Translations under genes and position numbers: made by a program | Shown here: positions 59,945 through 64,000 of the stretch, one piece after another | Numbering within the stretch: position 1 is the first letter of the stretch | Layout: the number at the start of each line of letters is the position of its first letter | Assembly: GCA_038501195.1 (NCBI GenBank) | Contig: JBBPUQ010000001.1 | Coordinates: 6,386,001-6,450,000, forward strand | DNA from: Nemania diffusa | Lineage: Eukaryota; Ascomycota; Sordariomycetes; Xylariales; Xylariaceae | DNA: 64,000 bases | Direction of reading: 5' to 3' | The notes under the pieces: generated by a model | The model's input: the letters and a program-made list of their open reading frames with translations, nothing else | Told to the model about the DNA's origin: nothing | Database searches by the model: none

Positions 59945-62700
59945 TTAAATAATTATATATAAAACTTTATTTTTATTTTATAAATAATATTATAAATTTT
60001 TTAATTATAAATAAATTATTATTATATTATTAATATTTATTTTATTAATAAATAATTAAATATTAAATTTTTAAAATAATTTATATTTTTAATTATAAAA
60101 AAAAGTTTTAATAAAAATTATAATAATTATATAATAAAAAAGAAACAATATTTTATTATATATAATATTTTAATTAAATTTCTTTTATAGTAATTATTTT
60201 AAATAAAACTTTATAATATTATTTATTATAATATATAATAAAAACTTTTTTAATTTTTAATTTTTTTAATTAATAAATTATTTTATTTAATAAAATTAAA
60301 AATAATATAATAATTAATTAAATTAATTAAAAAAGTAAATATTAAATTAATATTATTAATTATAATTAAATAATTATAATTTGTTTTTATTTAATTATAA
60401 TATTATAATTTAATAAAATATAAATATATTAATTAAAATAATTATATAATTATAAATATTTAAATTTAATAAATAAAAAATTATAATATAAATAAATTAT
60501 TTAAATAAATATTAAAATATTTTAATTATTATTTATTTAATTAGTTATTATTAAAATATAATTTAATTATTTTATTATATTTTTATTATTTATTTAAATA
60601 ATTTATTTATAATAATTTAAATTAAAAACTTTTATTATATAAAAAATATAATATATTTATATTAAATTATAAAAATAATATAAATTTATTATATAATAAT
60701 AAATTTAATAATTATTTAAAATTTAAAAATTAAAATTAAATAATTTAATTTTTAATAAATTTAATAAATTTTAAATAATAAAATAATTTAATTTAATAAT
60801 ATTAAAAATTTAAAAATTATTAATATTATAATAATTTTAATATTAATTAAATTAATTAAATTTTATATTTTAAATATATTAATATAATTTTATTAAAATT
60901 ATTAAATATAAATTAATTATATATTTATTTTAATTAATATTAAATTTAATATAAAAATTTATTAAATTATATTATATATAGTTTTATTATTAAATTTATA
61001 TTTAAAAGTTTTTATAATAAAATATAATTAATTTAAACTTTATATAAATAAATAATTATTATATAAATAAAAAAATAATATTATAAATAATTAAAATAGT
61101 TTTAAATAATATAATTAAATAAAGTAGTTTTATATTTATTTTATTAATTTTTAATTTTAATTTTAAAATTAATAAAAAATTATAAAAATATTAAAAATTA
61201 TATATATAAAAATAAATATAAATTAATTAATATTATTATATATAAAATTAATTTAATTTTTTTAAAAAAAATTATAAAAAAAAAATAAATAAATAAAATA
61301 AATAAAATTATATAAAACTTTTATAATTAAAAATTATAAAATTATAATTAATATAATAAATAAATTAATTAAATTATATTATTAATAAAAAACTATATTT
61401 AATTTATAATATAAAAAAAATATTATTTTATATATTTTTTTATAAATTATTATATAATTATAATTATAATATAAAAATAAATTAAAAAAGTTATTTATAA
61501 TTATTAATAATTAATATTTTATTTTAAAATAATTAATAATAATTAATAAAAGTAATCAAAAGTAGTTAAATAAAATAGTAGTAAAAAATAAAATATAAAT
61601 TAAATAAAAAAAAAAACTTGTAACAATTTTTAAAACTTAAAGTTTAAATATATATATAAATTTTTATAAGTTTTTATAAGTTTTTATAAATTTTTATTTA
61701 ATTTATAAATATATATAAATGCTACTTTTTTTATAAATACTAATTAATATAGTTTACTTTAAAAATATATCACTTTTATATAAGTTTTTTTATTTAAAAC
61801 TTTTAAAAGTTTTTATTAATAATATTTTTATTATATTTAATATATTTTAATTTATATAAAAATTATTAAATTATGTTAAAAGTTTAAATTAATTATATAA
61901 AATTATTATATATATAAAAAATTATAAAATATTTTTAAATATATATATAATTAAATAATATAATAAAATAAAAAATTTATATTTATTTATTAAAAAAATT
62001 AAAATTTAAAAATTTAATAAATATTATATTTTAAATTATATATTTATTATATAAATTAATTGAATTAAAATTATATTAATTAAAAATTTAATATAAATTT
62101 TAATATTAAATATTAAATATTATAATATTTATAAATAATTTATATTTAATATATATTAATATAAAATTTAATAAATTTATAATTATAAAATTTTAAATAA
62201 ATAATATTTTTAATATTATATTTAAAAAACTTTTATATAAAAAAAAACAAATTATTATTTTATAAAAATTAAATATAAATTTAATATTTAAATAAATAAA
62301 ACTTTTTATTTATTTAATAAAAATAAAATAAATAATTATATATTATTATTTTTTATATAATAAATTATTTTTAAATATATTATATAATTTATTAATTATT
62401 ATATAAATTTAAAACTTATTATAAAATAAAAATAAAATATTAAATATTTATAAATAATATAATATAATTAATAAATTTAATTATATTATTAAATTTAATA
62501 TAAAGTATTAAAAAAATAATTATATAATAAAATTATTAAATATATTATAAATTATATTATTATTAAAATAAAAATTATAATATAAAAAAAAAAATTAATT
62601 AAAATTTTAAATTATAAAATGTAGTTATAAATAAATTAAATAAATTTTAATAAAGTTTAAAAACTTTAAAAGTTTTAAAAATTTTATTTATATAATATTT
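59945..62700 (+). repeat. Macro-repeat, copy C (more diverged or truncated)
   Basis: It shares ordered anchors with copies A and B (60,839 with 40,630 and 56,547; 61,975 with 42,110 and 57,930) but is shorter between anchors, so it carries deletions. The right end is not defined. Confidence 0.5.
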
Positions 62701-62811
62701 TATAATTTAATTTAATTTATAAAATATATTATATATAAAAAAAACTATTAATTTTAATAAAACTATTAAATTAAATAATATATTTTAATTATATATATTA
62801 ATTTAATTTAA

Positions 62812-62831
62812 TTTTTTTTTTTTTTTTTTTT
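62812..62831. repeat. 20-nt poly(T) run
   Basis: An uninterrupted run of T in the AT block. The exact length may be an assembly artefact. Confidence 0.85.
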
Positions 62832-64000
62832 AATTAAAAAACTTTTATTAATTTATAATTAAATGTATAAATAAATTTATAAATTAATTAAAAAATAAAT
62901 AAATTAATAAATATATATTTTAAAAAAAAGATAATAATAAAAATAACTAAATAATATATAAATTAATTTATAAATTTTATTATAAAATATTAAAATAAAT
63001 AAAGTAAATAATAAATTTATTAATTAAATATTTATAAAATAAATTATATATATAAAAAATAATTTAAAAATAAATATATTTAAATAGTAAATATTATATA
63101 TTATATAATAATAATAGATTTAATTTTATATAATTAAATAATTAAATATATAATATAAAATAATATAAAAAAACTATTATAATAAATAAAAATTTAAAAA
63201 ATATTATAAAATATAATTATTAAAAATATAATAAAAATTAAATAAATAAATTATAATAATAAAAAAATAAATTAAATATTATATAAATATAATTATTAAA
63301 TAATTAATTAAATTTAATTATTATATTTAATTAATATAAAATAAAAATAAAAAAAAAACGTTTTTAATTTTATTAATTAAAAAATTATAATTTAATTAAT
63401 TATTTATTATAAATTATTATAAAAATTATTATATAATATAATTTATAATTATAAAATTTATAATATAAAAAAAATAATAAATTTTAATAAATATTAAAGT
63501 TTTTAAAAATTTAAAATTTTTTTTTATATAATATTATAAATTTTATAAATTTATAATATATATATATAGTTTTAAATTTTTATATAAATATTATTATAAT
63601 TATAAAAAATATAAAGATTAATTAAATAAATTAATTAATTAAAATCTTTTTTTGAAAAAATTAAATTATATATATATATTATATAAAATATAATAATATA
63701 TAAAATTATAAATAAAATTATAAATAAAAATATAAAGTTTAATTAAAACTTTTTTAAATAAATTTTATAAAATTAAATTTTTAAAATAAATTATTATAAA
63801 ATTTATAATTTTTAATTAAATTATAAAAATAACATTTTATTTAAATAAATTTAAAAAAAAAGTTTTAAATAAATTAATTATTTAAATATTAATTATGTAA
63901 TTAATTTAATATATTTTAATTTTTATTAATTAAAAATAATATTAATTTAATATTAAAACTTTTTTATTAATTTTTATATATAATATTAAGATTAATTATT

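Larger units (their letters stand above)
34910..64000. repeat. 29-kb extreme AT block (RIP-type heterochromatin)
   Basis: From about 34,910 to the window end, most 60-base lines contain zero to four G or C, apart from the islet at 44,323-44,481. That is far poorer in GC than the retrotransposon at 7-14 kb. No open frame of useful length exists on either strand. Many of the few remaining G/C bases sit in AAAGTTT/AAACTTT contexts, that is CpT/ApG, the dinucleotide RIP attacks least. Large diverged repeats are visible inside. It is best read as a nest of old transposable elements mutated to near exhaustion. A centromere or other heterochromatic block is possible. Mitochondrial DNA is unlikely, because no mitochondrial genes or tRNAs are seen. 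The block continues beyond the window. Confidence 0.85.

Noticed and set aside
34910..64000. Mitochondrial DNA or a mitochondrial plasmid as the source of the AT block
   Set aside because: No respiratory-chain genes, rRNA, tRNA or long ORFs are readable under either the standard or mould mitochondrial code. The block joins normal nuclear genes, and diverged nuclear-type repeats fill it.

Overview
The window is nuclear DNA of a filamentous ascomycete (Pezizomycotina). Genes carry several short GT-AG introns of 48-86 nt with CTAAC/CTGAC-like branch sites. The protein families are typically fungal: an Ssk2-type MAPKKK, an NLR with an NB-ARC domain and TPRs, Zn2Cys6 and C2H2 zinc fingers, a DUF7580-like protein and AsaB/CmcJ-like oxygenases. 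Gene islands of ordinary base composition alternate sharply with extremely AT-rich blocks that look like the product of repeat-induced point mutation (RIP). TACCTAGGTA-type motifs upstream of the MAPKKK also occur widely between genes in Sordariomycetes, but the class is not settled. All gene models are my own splicing by eye. Exon phases were checked to add up, but none has transcript support. Layout, left to right. (1) 0.1-6.7 kb, gene island: an unrecognised ORF (-), an AsaB/CmcJ-like Fe/2OG oxygenase (-, 5 exons), an unrecognised 421-residue protein with a C-terminal membrane segment (+), and an amidase-signature enzyme (-). (2) 7,049-14,202: a full-length Ty1/copia LTR retrotransposon of 7,154 bp with two 141-bp LTRs and a 5-bp GATCT target duplication. 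RIP-like transitions have destroyed it, but integrase, RT and RNase H traces can still be read on the + strand. (3) 14.2-23 kb, gene island: a second AsaB/CmcJ-like oxygenase with the same intron phases as the first, and divergent from it an NLR gene that would encode about 1,000 residues. Its NB-ARC exon is interrupted by a palindromic (fold-back) element of exactly 1,000 bp at a TA target site. A decayed fragment of a Cys-containing surface/secreted protein follows. (4) 24.3-34.6 kb, gene island: the Ssk2/SskB/OS-4-type MAPKKK of the osmotic-stress (HOG) pathway, a DUF7580-like protein, and a C2H2 protein with two tandem Zn2Cys6 clusters at its C terminus. (5) 34.9-64 kb: about 29 kb that is almost only A and T, with no gene. 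It contains diverged macro-repeats (about 4-5.5 kb units, a 591-bp tandem duplication, and a roughly 330-bp box seen several times) and one striking GC-rich multi-hairpin islet of 159 bp at 44,323-44,481. How the parts relate: the two oxygenases and the amidase could belong to small-molecule metabolism, but no backbone synthase is present. The NLR and the DUF7580-like protein belong to families tied to, or resembling, fungal self/non-self recognition. The most unusual signals are the NLR-interrupting fold-back element, which starts with a usable splice donor, the hairpin islet inside the AT block, and the double Zn2Cys6/C2H2 fusion.
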